Assembly: GCF_006438785.1 (NCBI RefSeq)
Contig: NZ_RCZB01000005.1
Location: 124,001 to 188,000 of the forward strand
Length of the DNA stretch: 64,000 bases
Direction of reading: 5' to 3'
Source: Rhodanobacter glycinis
GTDB lineage: Bacteria; Pseudomonadota; Gammaproteobacteria; Xanthomonadales; Rhodanobacteraceae
Below the pieces are notes generated by a model. That model was not told the DNA's origin, did not search any database, and saw only the letters and a list, made by a program, of their open reading frames with translations. This document shows, in pieces, positions 33,213 to 42,370 of the stretch; the stretch's first letter is position 1; each line of letters begins with the position of its first letter. The translations under genes and the position numbers were made by a program.

Positions 33213-33232
33213 TGTAACGATATATTGTTACA
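33213..33232. promoter_or_regulatory. 20-bp palindrome before the RND operon
   Basis: TGTAACGATATATTGTTACA is a 20-bp palindrome with one mismatched pair, in locally A/T-rich DNA 31 bp before the outer-membrane factor start. Size and symmetry fit a TetR-family operator, the usual repressor type for efflux pumps. No such regulator gene is adjacent. Confidence 0.75.
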
Positions 33233-33263
33233 TTCTGCTCGGCTCTCCTGAAGACGCACTCGC

Positions 33264-34853
33264 ATGAACATGACGTGGGGCGATGTGTCTGCCAACACCG
33301 AAATAGTGAGCCAAGAATCAGCAAGAGTAGTTCGGTTGGCGGCTCACCCATCGTCCTCGCGCCGCCTGCCTTTCATCACGATACTGGCCTCGCTGCTGCT
33401 TGCCGGCTGTACCGTCGGGCCCGATTTCAAGAAGCCTGCCGCCCCCGATGTCAGCGATTACACCGCCCGTCCGCCAGCGACCACAGCCAGCAGCGCGAAC
33501 GTCGCCGGTGGTGAGGCCCAGCGTTTCGCCAAGGGTGGCGACATCCCTGCAGACTGGTGGACCCTGTTCCATTCCGGGCCGCTGAATGCGCTGATCGAAC
33601 AGTCGCTCAATAGCAATCCCGACCTCAAGGCAGCGCAGGCGGCGTTGTCGGTAGCCAGGGAAAATGTGCTGGCGGGACGAGGCGCTTACTATCCCGGCGT
33701 CACGGCAGGCGTTTCGGCAAGCCGTCAGCAGGATCCGCCCGGCGCGCTCGCGCCCGTGCCCAGCAACAATGCGTTCCTGTACAACCTGTTCACCCCGCAG
33801 GTCAGCGTTTCATATGTGCCCGATGTGTTCGGCCTGAACCGGCGCAGCCTGGAGTCTTTGAAGGCTCAGGAACAGGCGGTTCGTTTCCAGGCCATCGCGA
33901 CCCAGGTCACGTTGACCGCCAACGTGGTGGTTGCCGCGATCCAGCAGGCGTCGTTGCAGGCGCAGGTGGAAGCGACGCACCAGATGATCGATATCGACAC
34001 CAGGATGCTTGGGGTCCTGCGCTACCAGTTTGCCAAGGGTTATGCCGGCCGGCTCGATGTTGCCGCGCAGGAGTCGCAACTGGCACAAGTTGCTGCCACG
34101 TTGCCGCCATTGCTCAAGCAGCTGGCCCAGCAGCACGATCTGCTGGCCGTGCTGGCCGGTCGGTTTCCGAGCCAGGCGCCGGACGAGAAATTCGAGCTGC
34201 CGGGCCTGCAATTGCCGCAGGATCTGCCGCTGAGCCTGCCTTCGGCACTCGTGGCGCAGCGCCCGGATGTGCGCCAGGCCGAAGCGAACATGCACGCCGC
34301 CAGCGCCCAGGTCGGCGTCGCCATCGCGAACCGGCTGCCGAATATTTTGCTGACTGCGAATGCCGGCAGCACGGCGCTGGCGATTGGCCAGGTGTTCAAG
34401 GCGGGTACCGGTTTCTGGAGCCTGGGCGCGGACGTGGCCGCTCCGGTATTCCAGGGCGGCACGCTGCTTCATCAGCAGCGCGCCGCGAAAGCCGCGTATG
34501 TGCAAGCAGCTGCGCAATACCGCAGCACGGTATTGACCGCTTTCCAGAATGTCGCCGACACGCTGGCCGCACTCGAGCAGGACGCCGAAGGCCTGAAGGC
34601 CGCGGCAAGCGCCGCCGATGCCGCCAAGGTCACGCTGGATCTGTCCCAGCGGCAGTGGAAGGACGGCTACGCCGGTTATCTCTCGGTGCTGAGTGCCGAA
34701 CAGGCCTATCAGCAGGCGCGGATCAACCTGGTGCAGGCGCAGGCGAATCGTTATGTCGACACCGCGGCGCTGTACCAGGCGCTGGGCGGTGGCTGGTGGC
34801 ACCGCGCGGAACCCGCCTATCCCGCTCCAACCCGGAATGCAGATGAAAAGTAG
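33264..34853 (+). CDS. RND outer-membrane factor, NodT type
   Basis: A 529-residue outer-membrane efflux lipoprotein that forms the exit duct of a tripartite pump. The lipobox is LLLAGC (Cys49), followed by TVGPDFKKPAAPDV, which is standard for the NodT/OprM family. Two outer-membrane efflux repeats fill the rest; a family stretch is ALVAQRPDVRQAEANMHAA. The hydrophobic signal is preceded by an unusually long 33-residue N-region, so a later start (for example a TTG near codon 25) is possible. Its last 11 bases overlap the adaptor gene, and the three pump genes form one operon behind the palindrome. Confidence 0.92.
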   Translation: MNMTWGDVSANTEIVSQESARVVRLAAHPSSSRRLPFITILASLLLAGCTVGPDFKKPAAPDVSDYTARPPATTASSANVAGGEAQRFAKGGDIPADWWTLFHSGPLNALIEQSLNSNPDLKAAQAALSVARENVLAGRGAYYPGVTAGVSASRQQDPPGALAPVPSNNAFLYNLFTPQVSVSYVPDVFGLNRRSLESLKAQEQAVRFQAIATQVTLTANVVVAAIQQASLQAQVEATHQMIDIDTRMLGVLRYQFAKGYAGRLDVAAQESQLAQVAATLPPLLKQLAQQHDLLAVLAGRFPSQAPDEKFELPGLQLPQDLPLSLPSALVAQRPDVRQAEANMHAASAQVGVAIANRLPNILLTANAGSTALAIGQVFKAGTGFWSLGADVAAPVFQGGTLLHQQRAAKAAYVQAAAQYRSTVLTAFQNVADTLAALEQDAEGLKAAASAADAAKVTLDLSQRQWKDGYAGYLSVLSAEQAYQQARINLVQAQANRYVDTAALYQALGGGWWHRAEPAYPAPTRNADEK

Positions 34854-36027
34854 ATCGCTCTTCGGGGGGCCTGCAGCTATGCGTCGGGTCAGCATCGCGA
34901 TGACCGTCATGATGCTGGCGAGCGCCATGCTGATTGCCGGTTGCTCGTCGGGAGCCGGCAATGACAACGCGCAACCGGCATCCACTACAGCCAGCAACGT
35001 GACGATGACGGCGGCCCAGCGACAGCACATCCGCCTCCACACCGTGGCGCCGACGACATTCAGCAAGACGATCGAAACCACCGGGGTGGTCGATTTCGAC
35101 AGCGACCAGGCCACCAGCGTGCTGGCGCCGTTCTCCGGTCCGGTGACGCGTCTGCTGGTTTCGCCCGGCGACAGGGTGAGAAAAGGGCAGGCGCTGGCTA
35201 TCGTGGATTCGCCCGATTTTGCGCAAGCCATCAGCACGTATCGCAAGGCACTGGTCACCGCAAAAAATGCCCGCCGGCTGGCCGATATGGACAAGGACCT
35301 CGTCCAGCACGACGGCATAGCCCCGCGCGAGGAGCAGCAGGCACAGACCGACGCGGCCAGCGCCGAGGCCGACCGGGACTCGGCCCTGCAGGCACTCGCT
35401 TCGCTGGGTGTCGATCCGCAGGTCATCAACGACATCCACGCCGGTCGGCCGGTGTCGCGTATCGAGGGCACCATCCGCGCACCGATCGCCGGAACCGTGG
35501 TGGAAAAACTGATCACGCCCGGCCAGCTGCTGCAGGCGGGCACAACACCATGCTTTACCGTGGCCGACCTGTCGCGCGTTTGGGTGATGGCGCAGGTTTC
35601 CGGTTCCGAGCTGGCGTCGGTCAGCGTCGGCGATCCGGCGGAAGTGGTGCCCGGCATAGCCTCGAAAAACTTTCCTGGAACCGTAGCCAACATCTCGGCG
35701 CTGGTGAACCCCGACACGCGCGCGGTGCTGGCGCGGATAGTCGTCGAAAACCCGGGCGACTTCCTGAAGAAGCAGATGTACGTCAGCGTGCGGATTCATT
35801 CGCGCCAGCAAAGCAAGGGACTACTGGTGCCGGTGTCGGCGATCCTGCGTGACGACGAGAACCTGCCGTTCGTCTATGCCATCCAGCGCGATGGCAGCTT
35901 CGCGCGTCGGCACGTGACCCTGGGCTATCGCACCGGCGATCACTACGACATTGCCGACGGGCTCAAGGCCGGCGACCAGATTGTGGTCGATGGCGGCATC
36001 TTCGTGCAGTTCATGCAAAGCCAATGA
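34843..36027 (+). CDS. RND periplasmic adaptor (membrane-fusion) lipoprotein
   Basis: A 394-residue adaptor protein of the HlyD/CusB class that connects the inner-membrane pump with the outer-membrane duct. The lipobox lies in ASAMLIAGC. Barrel-sandwich halves are seen at LAPFSGPVTRLLVSPGDRVRKGQ and GTIRAPIAGTVVEKLITPGQ, separated by a helical hairpin. A beta-barrel with ADLSRVWVMAQVSGSEL follows. The start at 34843 overlaps the preceding gene; 34879 (MRRVSIAM) would also give a good lipoprotein signal. The stop overlaps the pump gene by four bases. Confidence 0.92.
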   Translation: MKSRSLFGGPAAMRRVSIAMTVMMLASAMLIAGCSSGAGNDNAQPASTTASNVTMTAAQRQHIRLHTVAPTTFSKTIETTGVVDFDSDQATSVLAPFSGPVTRLLVSPGDRVRKGQALAIVDSPDFAQAISTYRKALVTAKNARRLADMDKDLVQHDGIAPREEQQAQTDAASAEADRDSALQALASLGVDPQVINDIHAGRPVSRIEGTIRAPIAGTVVEKLITPGQLLQAGTTPCFTVADLSRVWVMAQVSGSELASVSVGDPAEVVPGIASKNFPGTVANISALVNPDTRAVLARIVVENPGDFLKKQMYVSVRIHSRQQSKGLLVPVSAILRDDENLPFVYAIQRDGSFARRHVTLGYRTGDHYDIADGLKAGDQIVVDGGIFVQFMQSQ

Positions 36028-39000
36028 GCGACCAATTGCCTCCTGCCGGGTTGCCGTCGCGCACGGCCTCGCTCATGAACCGGATCGTCTCCGCGTCACT
36101 GATGCAGCCGTTTCTCGTCATCCTGCTGACGCTGGTCCTGACCGGCGCCGGCACACGTTCGCTGCAGCGCCTGCCGGTGGATGCGTATCCCGATCTTTCG
36201 CCGCCCAGCGTCGAGCTGGTGACGCAGTGGCCCGGGCATGCCGCCGAGGAAGTGGAGCGGCTGATCACCGTGCCGGTCGAGCTCGGCATGAACGGCATTC
36301 CGAAGACGACCAATACGCGTTCCATCTCGCTGTATGGGCTGTCCGACGTTGTCATCACATTCCAGGACGGTACGGACAGCAATTTCGCTCGTCAGGAAGT
36401 TTTCAACCGGCTGGGCGACCTCAGTCTGCCCAGTGGCGTGACGCCGTCGGTATCGCCGTTGTCCTCGCCTTCGGGCCTGATCTATCGGTACGTGCTGCAA
36501 AGCTCCGACCGCTCGCCGATGGAGCTCAAGACGCTCGAGGACTGGACCGTCGAGCCACAGTACCGATCGGTTCCTGGCGTGGCAGACGATTCGGGGTTCG
36601 GCGGCGGCACCATGCAGTACCAGGTACTGCTCGATCAGGCGAAGATCGCCGCGGTCGGCCTGTCCGCCACGCAGGTGGAGGCCGCACTGGCGGCGAACAA
36701 CGGCAATGCCGGTGGCGGCTTCTATTCGCAAGGCGGCCAGTTCTACTACGTGCGCGGCCTGGGCAACCTGAGCACGCTGGAAGACATCGGCAACGTGGTG
36801 CTGGCAGTGCATGACGGCACCCCGGTGTTGCTGAAGGATGTCGGCCGTGTGGTCATCGGCATCGCTCCGCGGCTGGGCGAATTCGGCTTCGAGAAACAGG
36901 ACGATGCGGTGGAGGGGGTCATCTTCCTGCGCACGGGCGAGAAAACCCAGGACGTCCTGCAGCGGGTCGAAGCGAAGACGAAGGAGCTCAATGATCACGT
37001 GCTGCCGAAGGACGTGAAAGTGGTGCCGTTCTACGACCGCTCCGACCTGGTTGATGTCACCACGCAGATCGTCAAGCAGAATCTGCTGCGCGGCATGCTG
37101 CTGGTCGTCGTGATCCTGATCTTCTTTCTCTACGATTTCCGTGCGGGCCTGATCGTCGCCACCACCATTCCGCTGGCCTTGCTGTTCGCGTTCATCTGCC
37201 TGGATCTGCAGCACGCCTCGGCCAATCTGCTGTCCATCGGCGCGGTGGATTTCGGCATCCTGGTGGATGGCGCGGTGGTGATGGTGGAAAACATCTACCG
37301 CCAGATCGCCGAGCGCAAGGGTACGCCGCTCAACATCAAGGAAATCATCGTCGACGCGGCGGCGGAAGTGGATCGTCCGATTTTCTACGCCGTCGCGGTG
37401 ATCGTGGTCAGCTTCCTGCCGATCTACGTGTTGTCCGGACCTTCCGGCACGTTGTTCAGGCCGATGGCGGACACCATGGTGTTCGCGCTGGTCGGTTCGC
37501 TGATCGTCACGCTGACGCTGTTGCCGGTGTTGTGCGCGTGGCTGATGCGAAAGGGCGTGCGCGAGCGACGCAACGGCATTTTCGAAGCGATCAAATCGGT
37601 CTACATCAAGGGACTCGATTTCTGTCTCGCGCATGCGTGGGGAACGACATTTGCCTCGGCCATCCTGCTGGCAGGTTCGCTGCTGCTGATCCCGCGCATT
37701 GGCGCCGAGTTCATGCCGCAACTGGACGAGGGCGCGTTGTGGGTGCGCGCCACGATGCCGTACACCATCTCGTTCGACGAGTCGGCGAAGATCGTGCCGA
37801 AGGTGCGCGAGGTACTGCGCTCGTTCCCCGAAGTCACCACGGTCGCCTCCGAACACGGCCGGCCCGACGACGGCACCGACTCGACCGGCTTCTTCAATGC
37901 CGAGTTCTACGTGGGTCTCAAGCCGTATTCGCAATGGACCGGCAGCTATCGCAGCAAGCCCGCGTTGATCGAGGCGATCAACAAGAAACTGCAGGCCTTT
38001 CCCGGCATCATTTTCAATTACACCCAGCCGGCCGAGGATGCGGTGGACGAGGCCGAGACGGGACTGAAGAGCGCGCTGGCGGTCAAGGTATTCGGCTCCG
38101 ATCTGGACACGCTGCAACAGAAGGGCAAGGCGATCAAGCGGGTGCTGGAAAAGGTACGCGGCATCCGCGATGTGACCCTGGTGAAGGAGCTCGGCCAGCC
38201 CAGCCTGAGCATCAAGATCGACCGTGCCGCGATTGCGCGTTACGGCCTGAACGTTGCCGACATCAATGGCCTGATAACGACCGCGATCGGCGGCGACGTG
38301 GCTACCCAGGTGGTGCAGGGCGAGAAGCAGTTCGATCTCGTCGTACGCCTCGAACAGCAATATCGCGACAACCCCGAGGAAATCGGCAACATCCTGGTAG
38401 CCACGCCTGCCGGGCAGCAGATTCCGCTCAAGGAACTGGCGGACATCCAGGTAACCAACGGCGCCTCATTCATCTATCGCCAGGACAATTCGCGCTACAT
38501 CGGCGTGCAGTTCTCGGTGGAAGGGCGCGATCTGGCTGGCGCGGTGGAGGACGCCATCGCGCAGGTCAACAAGAAGGTCGATCTGCCGCAGGGCTACCGT
38601 TTGGACTGGGGCGGCGAGTACTCCGAATACACGGCCTCGCGCGCGCAGCTGAATGTGATCCTGCCGCTGACCTTGTCGCTGATCTTCCTGCTGCTGTTCA
38701 CCCTCTACAGCAATTTCAAATTCCCGTTCATCACCGTGCTGGGCGTGCTGCTGTCGGCGCCAGTGGGCGGCATCGTGGCGTTGTGGCTCACCGGCACGCC
38801 GTTCTCGGTTTCCTCCGGCATCGGCTTCCTGGCCTTGTTTGGCGTCTCGGTGCAGACCGCCGTCGTCTACATCTCGTACGTCAACGAACTACGCCGCGGC
38901 GGCATCATCCTGAGCGAGGCCATCCGCGAAGCTGCGATCCTGCGCCTGCGCCCGATCATGATGACCGCCCTGGTGGCGGCGCTGGGTCTGTTGCCCGCGG

Positions 39001-39149
39001 CACTGGCCACCGGCGTCGGCACCGATACGCAGCGGCCGTTCGCCCTGGTCATCGTCAGCGGTCTGTTCACGCGGCTGTTGATCAGCATCTTCCTGATGCC
39101 GGCGCTGTATGCACTGGTGGCGCGGCCGGACGATCGGCTGGAGGTTTGA
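36024..39149 (+). CDS. RND transporter, heavy-metal-efflux (CzcA/CusA) type
   Basis: A 1041-residue inner-membrane proton-driven pump with the twelve-helix RND layout. The TM4 motif GAVDFGILVDGAVVMVEN, with two Asp and a Glu, is diagnostic for the heavy-metal-efflux branch (CzcA/CusA) and not the drug branch. FYDRSDLVDVTTQIVKQNL and LPQGYRLDWGGEY are also HME-like. It would export divalent or monovalent metal ions from the periplasm or cytoplasm. The metal is not readable: the methionine clusters of CusA are not obvious. The operon has no separate metal chaperone or two-component system, and an arsenic operon lies 7 kb away. Confidence 0.92.
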   Translation: MSDQLPPAGLPSRTASLMNRIVSASLMQPFLVILLTLVLTGAGTRSLQRLPVDAYPDLSPPSVELVTQWPGHAAEEVERLITVPVELGMNGIPKTTNTRSISLYGLSDVVITFQDGTDSNFARQEVFNRLGDLSLPSGVTPSVSPLSSPSGLIYRYVLQSSDRSPMELKTLEDWTVEPQYRSVPGVADDSGFGGGTMQYQVLLDQAKIAAVGLSATQVEAALAANNGNAGGGFYSQGGQFYYVRGLGNLSTLEDIGNVVLAVHDGTPVLLKDVGRVVIGIAPRLGEFGFEKQDDAVEGVIFLRTGEKTQDVLQRVEAKTKELNDHVLPKDVKVVPFYDRSDLVDVTTQIVKQNLLRGMLLVVVILIFFLYDFRAGLIVATTIPLALLFAFICLDLQHASANLLSIGAVDFGILVDGAVVMVENIYRQIAERKGTPLNIKEIIVDAAAEVDRPIFYAVAVIVVSFLPIYVLSGPSGTLFRPMADTMVFALVGSLIVTLTLLPVLCAWLMRKGVRERRNGIFEAIKSVYIKGLDFCLAHAWGTTFASAILLAGSLLLIPRIGAEFMPQLDEGALWVRATMPYTISFDESAKIVPKVREVLRSFPEVTTVASEHGRPDDGTDSTGFFNAEFYVGLKPYSQWTGSYRSKPALIEAINKKLQAFPGIIFNYTQPAEDAVDEAETGLKSALAVKVFGSDLDTLQQKGKAIKRVLEKVRGIRDVTLVKELGQPSLSIKIDRAAIARYGLNVADINGLITTAIGGDVATQVVQGEKQFDLVVRLEQQYRDNPEEIGNILVATPAGQQIPLKELADIQVTNGASFIYRQDNSRYIGVQFSVEGRDLAGAVEDAIAQVNKKVDLPQGYRLDWGGEYSEYTASRAQLNVILPLTLSLIFLLLFTLYSNFKFPFITVLGVLLSAPVGGIVALWLTGTPFSVSSGIGFLALFGVSVQTAVVYISYVNELRRGGIILSEAIREAAILRLRPIMMTALVAALGLLPAALATGVGTDTQRPFALVIVSGLFTRLLISIFLMPALYALVARPDDRLEV

Positions 39150-39434
39150 GTCGGGATCGGTCCCTGTATCGGGGACAGACGACGGTCCGACGGCGCTTCA
39201 ACATGGGACAGATGCGCCCGTTACCCAACTTGCATACCGGACAAGGGTCCTGGACTGTTCCGAGCATTGCAGCCGGGGCGCCGGTGTAGGACTATCGGCA
39301 TAGTTCTTTGGGGGACCGACCGGTTCGCCTATGACGTCGCAGTTTCAACGCGGTTTCACGGGCATGATCTGGATGGGGTGGGGTTCTCTCCATCGTTATC
39401 GCCGAGGAACGTCTGATTGCCAGGGGGTCGCCGG

Positions 39435-41087
39435 ATGAGTCATGGATCGCGATGGAACGTGTGGCTGCGGCATGGCGCAGTGGCCCTGGGTTATGCGCTC
39501 GGGTACGTGCTGCTGCGGCAAGTGTCGTGGTCGCACTGGGTATTGCTCGCCGGCTACCGCCTGTCCGTGCTGTTGTTGGTGCCCTACCGCTACTGGCCAG
39601 CGCTGGTGGTCGGCGAAATGGGCCCGGTGGCGTACGTCAGTCTCTCATGCCTTGAAGCTTTCGGCTGGGTTTGGTCCAGCGTCATGCTGGTGCCTCCCAT
39701 CGCCCTTGCCATGCCCCTGGTCAGGGCCTGCCGCGACCGCCTGAACATGATCCCGGCCCACGGCCCGGTGCGCATGGGCGCTGTGCTGGTGTGCACGCTG
39801 GCGGTTTCCGGGCTGTGGTCGCTTGTGATTCTGGCCGCCCTCTCGGTGGCAAAGACTTCCTCCAATTTCCCGCCGATCGACTACGGCGTTGCGGCAGCAC
39901 AGTATTTCATTGGCAACTACCTGGGCATCCTGACGCTGGTACCCCTCGTACTGATGGTGTGGGAGGGCAGGGTAAAACGGGCCGCGTCGTGGCGTTTGGC
40001 CGTCGAGCATGCGTTGGGCGAGCGCCTGGCGATCGAAGTGGCGGCGTTCGTGGTTCCTGCGCTGGCACTGCTCGTATGGATCGGGCTGGAGGCATCCGGC
40101 GACGGATCCCGACAGGTCGCGCGCATGCTGATGTTCTTGCCGGTCATCTGGCTTGCCCTCCGCCACGGTTGGCATGGCGCCGCCGTCGGTGGCACGGTCG
40201 CCAGCATCGCGGTGGTCTTGACGATGCCGGAGCTCTACGACACGTCGACGTTGCAGGCGGAAGTGTTTGTGGCATTCGCCACTACCTCGATGCTGCTGTT
40301 TGGAAGCCGGATTGCCCTGCTGCATCAGCAGAAGGGACGGGGGAGCGAAAGCGCTGGCAAGTCCCTCGACCTGGCTCGCCGCATCCAGGCGCAGTGCGAG
40401 GCGCAGCTGCGCCAAACTTCGCTGGGGATCGAGCTGATCAGTGAAACCATTCACGCGACCGAAGAACTGATGTTCGAACGCCTGCGGCAGGTTCGGCCGA
40501 TGGTGGATCCACGTGAGCTTCGGCGCCGCACCACGGTTACCCGGGAACAGTTGTTCCAGTTGGCGGATGGCCTGAATCCGGTGACCCTGCGTGAGCATGG
40601 CCTGGTCGCCGCGCTGCGTCGTGGCGGCATTGCCCGCGCCCTGGACAGCCATCGCATCGGTTATTGGTGCCTGGCGCGGGGCGGGATCGACCAGTTGTCC
40701 CACGCCATGCAACTCGCGCTTCACCGTCTGGCGTGCGAGGGAATCGCCCACTTGTGCGGTGCCCACAGCGTGAGCGATCTCACGGTGCACTTGCGCAGTG
40801 GCCAGCATGCAGGGCGGCGTTGGGTCGTCGTCCGGATCGATGCGCTCTTTTCGGAGGATCCGGGATTACGCGTGCATGGTGGCCCCTTGCTCCACCGTCT
40901 GGCCGCAACCGGCCTCGGCTTGGACGCCATCAAGGACCGTGCCGAACTCTACGACGGCACGGTCAAAGTGCGCACCACCGCGCACGGCAAATGCATCAGC
41001 ATGATGGTCTACGACGACCAGGCCGATTCGCTGGAACGGGTGGTGCTGATCGAACACACCACCCCGGAACTCTTCAATTTCCGTTGA
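39435..41087 (+). CDS. MASE1-domain membrane protein with degenerate histidine-kinase-like region
   Basis: A 550-residue protein. The first 310 residues contain about eight to nine membrane helices with the pattern of the MASE1 sensor domain (FPPIDYGVAAAQYFIGNYLGILTLVPLVL). A cytoplasmic part follows with a helical segment (QAQCEAQLRQTSLGIELISETIHATEE) and LNPVTLREHGLVAALRR, which resembles the dimerisation region of HisKA_3-type kinases. No clear ATP-binding N, G1 or G2 box is present, and the expected phosphoryl His is not in an H-box. It may be a signalling protein that lost kinase activity. The ATG at 39435 follows GGGGG nine bases upstream. The 285 bp before it hold no recognised gene. 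Confidence 0.72.
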   Translation: MSHGSRWNVWLRHGAVALGYALGYVLLRQVSWSHWVLLAGYRLSVLLLVPYRYWPALVVGEMGPVAYVSLSCLEAFGWVWSSVMLVPPIALAMPLVRACRDRLNMIPAHGPVRMGAVLVCTLAVSGLWSLVILAALSVAKTSSNFPPIDYGVAAAQYFIGNYLGILTLVPLVLMVWEGRVKRAASWRLAVEHALGERLAIEVAAFVVPALALLVWIGLEASGDGSRQVARMLMFLPVIWLALRHGWHGAAVGGTVASIAVVLTMPELYDTSTLQAEVFVAFATTSMLLFGSRIALLHQQKGRGSESAGKSLDLARRIQAQCEAQLRQTSLGIELISETIHATEELMFERLRQVRPMVDPRELRRRTTVTREQLFQLADGLNPVTLREHGLVAALRRGGIARALDSHRIGYWCLARGGIDQLSHAMQLALHRLACEGIAHLCGAHSVSDLTVHLRSGQHAGRRWVVVRIDALFSEDPGLRVHGGPLLHRLAATGLGLDAIKDRAELYDGTVKVRTTAHGKCISMMVYDDQADSLERVVLIEHTTPELFNFR

Positions 41088-41532
41088 TGTGCACGCTGCA
41101 CTCGATCGGATTGGTGCAGGTCGGTGCTGCCAGAAAAATCATCGCGCCGTCGCTTTGGGGGGCGGCCGTAACCTGCACCGAATCGTCCTGATAGACCGCG
41201 GCGCCCGTCGTCGAGTCGGGGGAGGCATCCTCGGGTGTTCGAAGGTTCTTCGCATCGCTGCCCATCGGCAGCGGCAGGAACACGCCCTCCGCTGTGGCCA
41301 CGGCCACCAGGACATTGCCCGAGTAGTCATTGACCTGGATGTATTTCACGCCTGACTTCATCCACGTATAGACGTGGTAACCAGGCATGCGACTCACATC
41401 TTGCGTATCGGTGGGCCAGGCGCTGCCAAGTCCTGCGTTCGTTTGCTGCTGCGCCAGGACAGGTCCAGCGAGCGTGATGGTCACCAGCCCCACGAGCAAC
41501 GCCGATCGAACGGCGAATCCTTTGCGACTCAT
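41074..41532 (-). CDS. Small secreted hypothetical protein
   Basis: A 152-residue exported protein of unknown function. The start gives the signal peptide MSRKGFAVRSALLVGLVTIT with cleavage near GPVLAQQQ. The mature part (GYHVYTWMKSGVKYIQVNDY, SGNVLVAVATAEGVFLPLPMG) looks like a small beta-rich domain, and two Cys near the C-terminus (PTCTNPIECSVH) could form a disulfide. The last 14 bases overlap the end of the convergent MASE1 gene, so the two stops lie inside each other's reading frames. Confidence 0.75.
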   Translation of the reverse strand: MSRKGFAVRSALLVGLVTITLAGPVLAQQQTNAGLGSAWPTDTQDVSRMPGYHVYTWMKSGVKYIQVNDYSGNVLVAVATAEGVFLPLPMGSDAKNLRTPEDASPDSTTGAAVYQDDSVQVTAAPQSDGAMIFLAAPTCTNPIECSVHINGN

Positions 41533-41874
41533 ACAGGTATCCCCTTCGTTGTTGATGGTTGCGGGCTGAATGTAGCACTCTTGGCGGCGGCTAAAACGTG
41601 TCGTGCGCCATGACGTCATTTCACCCGGGTATGTCCCGCAGCATGGGCTTTGCGGCAGACACAATGAGCGTCGAATCATCCGACTATCGGGTTACGCCAT
41701 CGTGGCCCCTGCGATGAACCTGGAAGGGGATGTGGAAAAGCATCAAGTGCGCTGTTGGCACTTTCCGGGGGGGGAAACCGATTCACCCGAACAACCTCGA
41801 GTTTACCCGCGCCTTGGCCATGTCCTGAAACGAAAAAGCCCACTCGCGAAAGTGGGCTAAGGCGTTGCTGTACA
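41533..41874. other. Intergenic, about 340 bp
   Basis: Between the secreted hypothetical gene and tRNA-Phe. It holds a run of eight G (41767-41774) and the tRNA terminator at 41833-41858. No gene is supported. Confidence 0.5.
41833..41858 (-). terminator. Terminator of tRNA-Phe
   Basis: An 8-bp stem (AGCCCACT / AGTGGGCT) with a six-base loop, followed on the minus strand by five T. It lies 17 bp after the tRNA 3' end. Confidence 0.85.
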
Positions 41875-41950
41875 TGGTGGCCGGGGACGGAATCGAACCG
41901 CCGACACGGGGATTTTCAATCCCCTGCTCTACCAACTGAGCTACCCGGCC
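41875..41950 (-). tRNA. tRNA-Phe (GAA)
   Basis: A complete 76-base tRNA read on the minus strand. The acceptor stem GGCCGGG pairs with CCCGGCC, followed by discriminator A and an encoded CCA. D-arm GCTCAGTTGGTAGAGC, anticodon stem GGGGA with loop TTGAAAA (anticodon GAA, phenylalanine), and T-arm with GGTTCGATTCC are all intact. It is a stand-alone gene with its own terminator. Confidence 0.97.
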
Positions 41951-42022
41951 AAAACTTGAACAACCGCGAGGGTTGCCGATGTTGCGTGGAGCCGCGCATT
42001 AGACCGAATGCACGGCGTTTCG

Positions 42023-42301
42023 TCAAGACTCGTGGTCGGGCGGGGTGAAGCCGGTGGCCTGGGCGAAGTCGCCGCCGAACAGGAATTTCTCCATCTGTTC
42101 GCCGAGGTATTTGCGTGACTTCGGGTCGAGCGGGTTGAGCCGGTATTCGTTGATCAACGTGGTCTGGTGGGCCAGCCACTGCTGCCATGCAGGCTTGGAG
42201 ATCTCGGCGTAGATGCGCTGGCCGAGCGGGCCGGGCCAAGGGGCGAAGTCGAGGCCTTCGGCGTCGATGCCGAGCTTGGCGCAATGGATGGTGCGGCTCA
42301 T
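42023..42301 (-). CDS. yggX: Fe(2+)-trafficking / oxidative-damage protection protein
   Basis: A 92-residue YggX protein that protects iron-sulfur clusters and handles labile Fe2+. Family sequence is recognisable throughout: [11 protein letters not shown] with the conserved Cys7, [21 protein letters not shown], and [18 protein letters not shown]. Length matches the family. It follows mutY on the same strand at 69 bp, the same yggX-mutY neighbourhood as in E. coli, where MutY is an Fe-S protein. Confidence 0.95.
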   Translation of the reverse strand: MSRTIHCAKLGIDAEGLDFAPWPGPLGQRIYAEISKPAWQQWLAHQTTLINEYRLNPLDPKSRKYLGEQMEKFLFGGDFAQATGFTPPDHES

Positions 42302-42370
42302 GGTCTGGTTCCTTGTCGGCTGTGCCGGTCGGGCGTGGCCGGGGTGAAGTGTGGAGCTTGCCGCATGCGC

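Noticed and set aside
36096..38360. Minus-strand open frame of about 750 codons opposite the RND pump gene
   Set aside because: Antisense shadow rich in His/Arg/Gln; the pump has full-length RND motifs.
41767..41774. Run of eight G as a phase-variation tract
   Set aside because: It is intergenic and not within a reading frame or an evident promoter spacer, so there is no basis for a switching claim.
41875..41950. tRNA-Phe as an integration site for a mobile element
   Set aside because: No integrase, direct repeat of the tRNA 3' end or atypical gene block is seen on either side.
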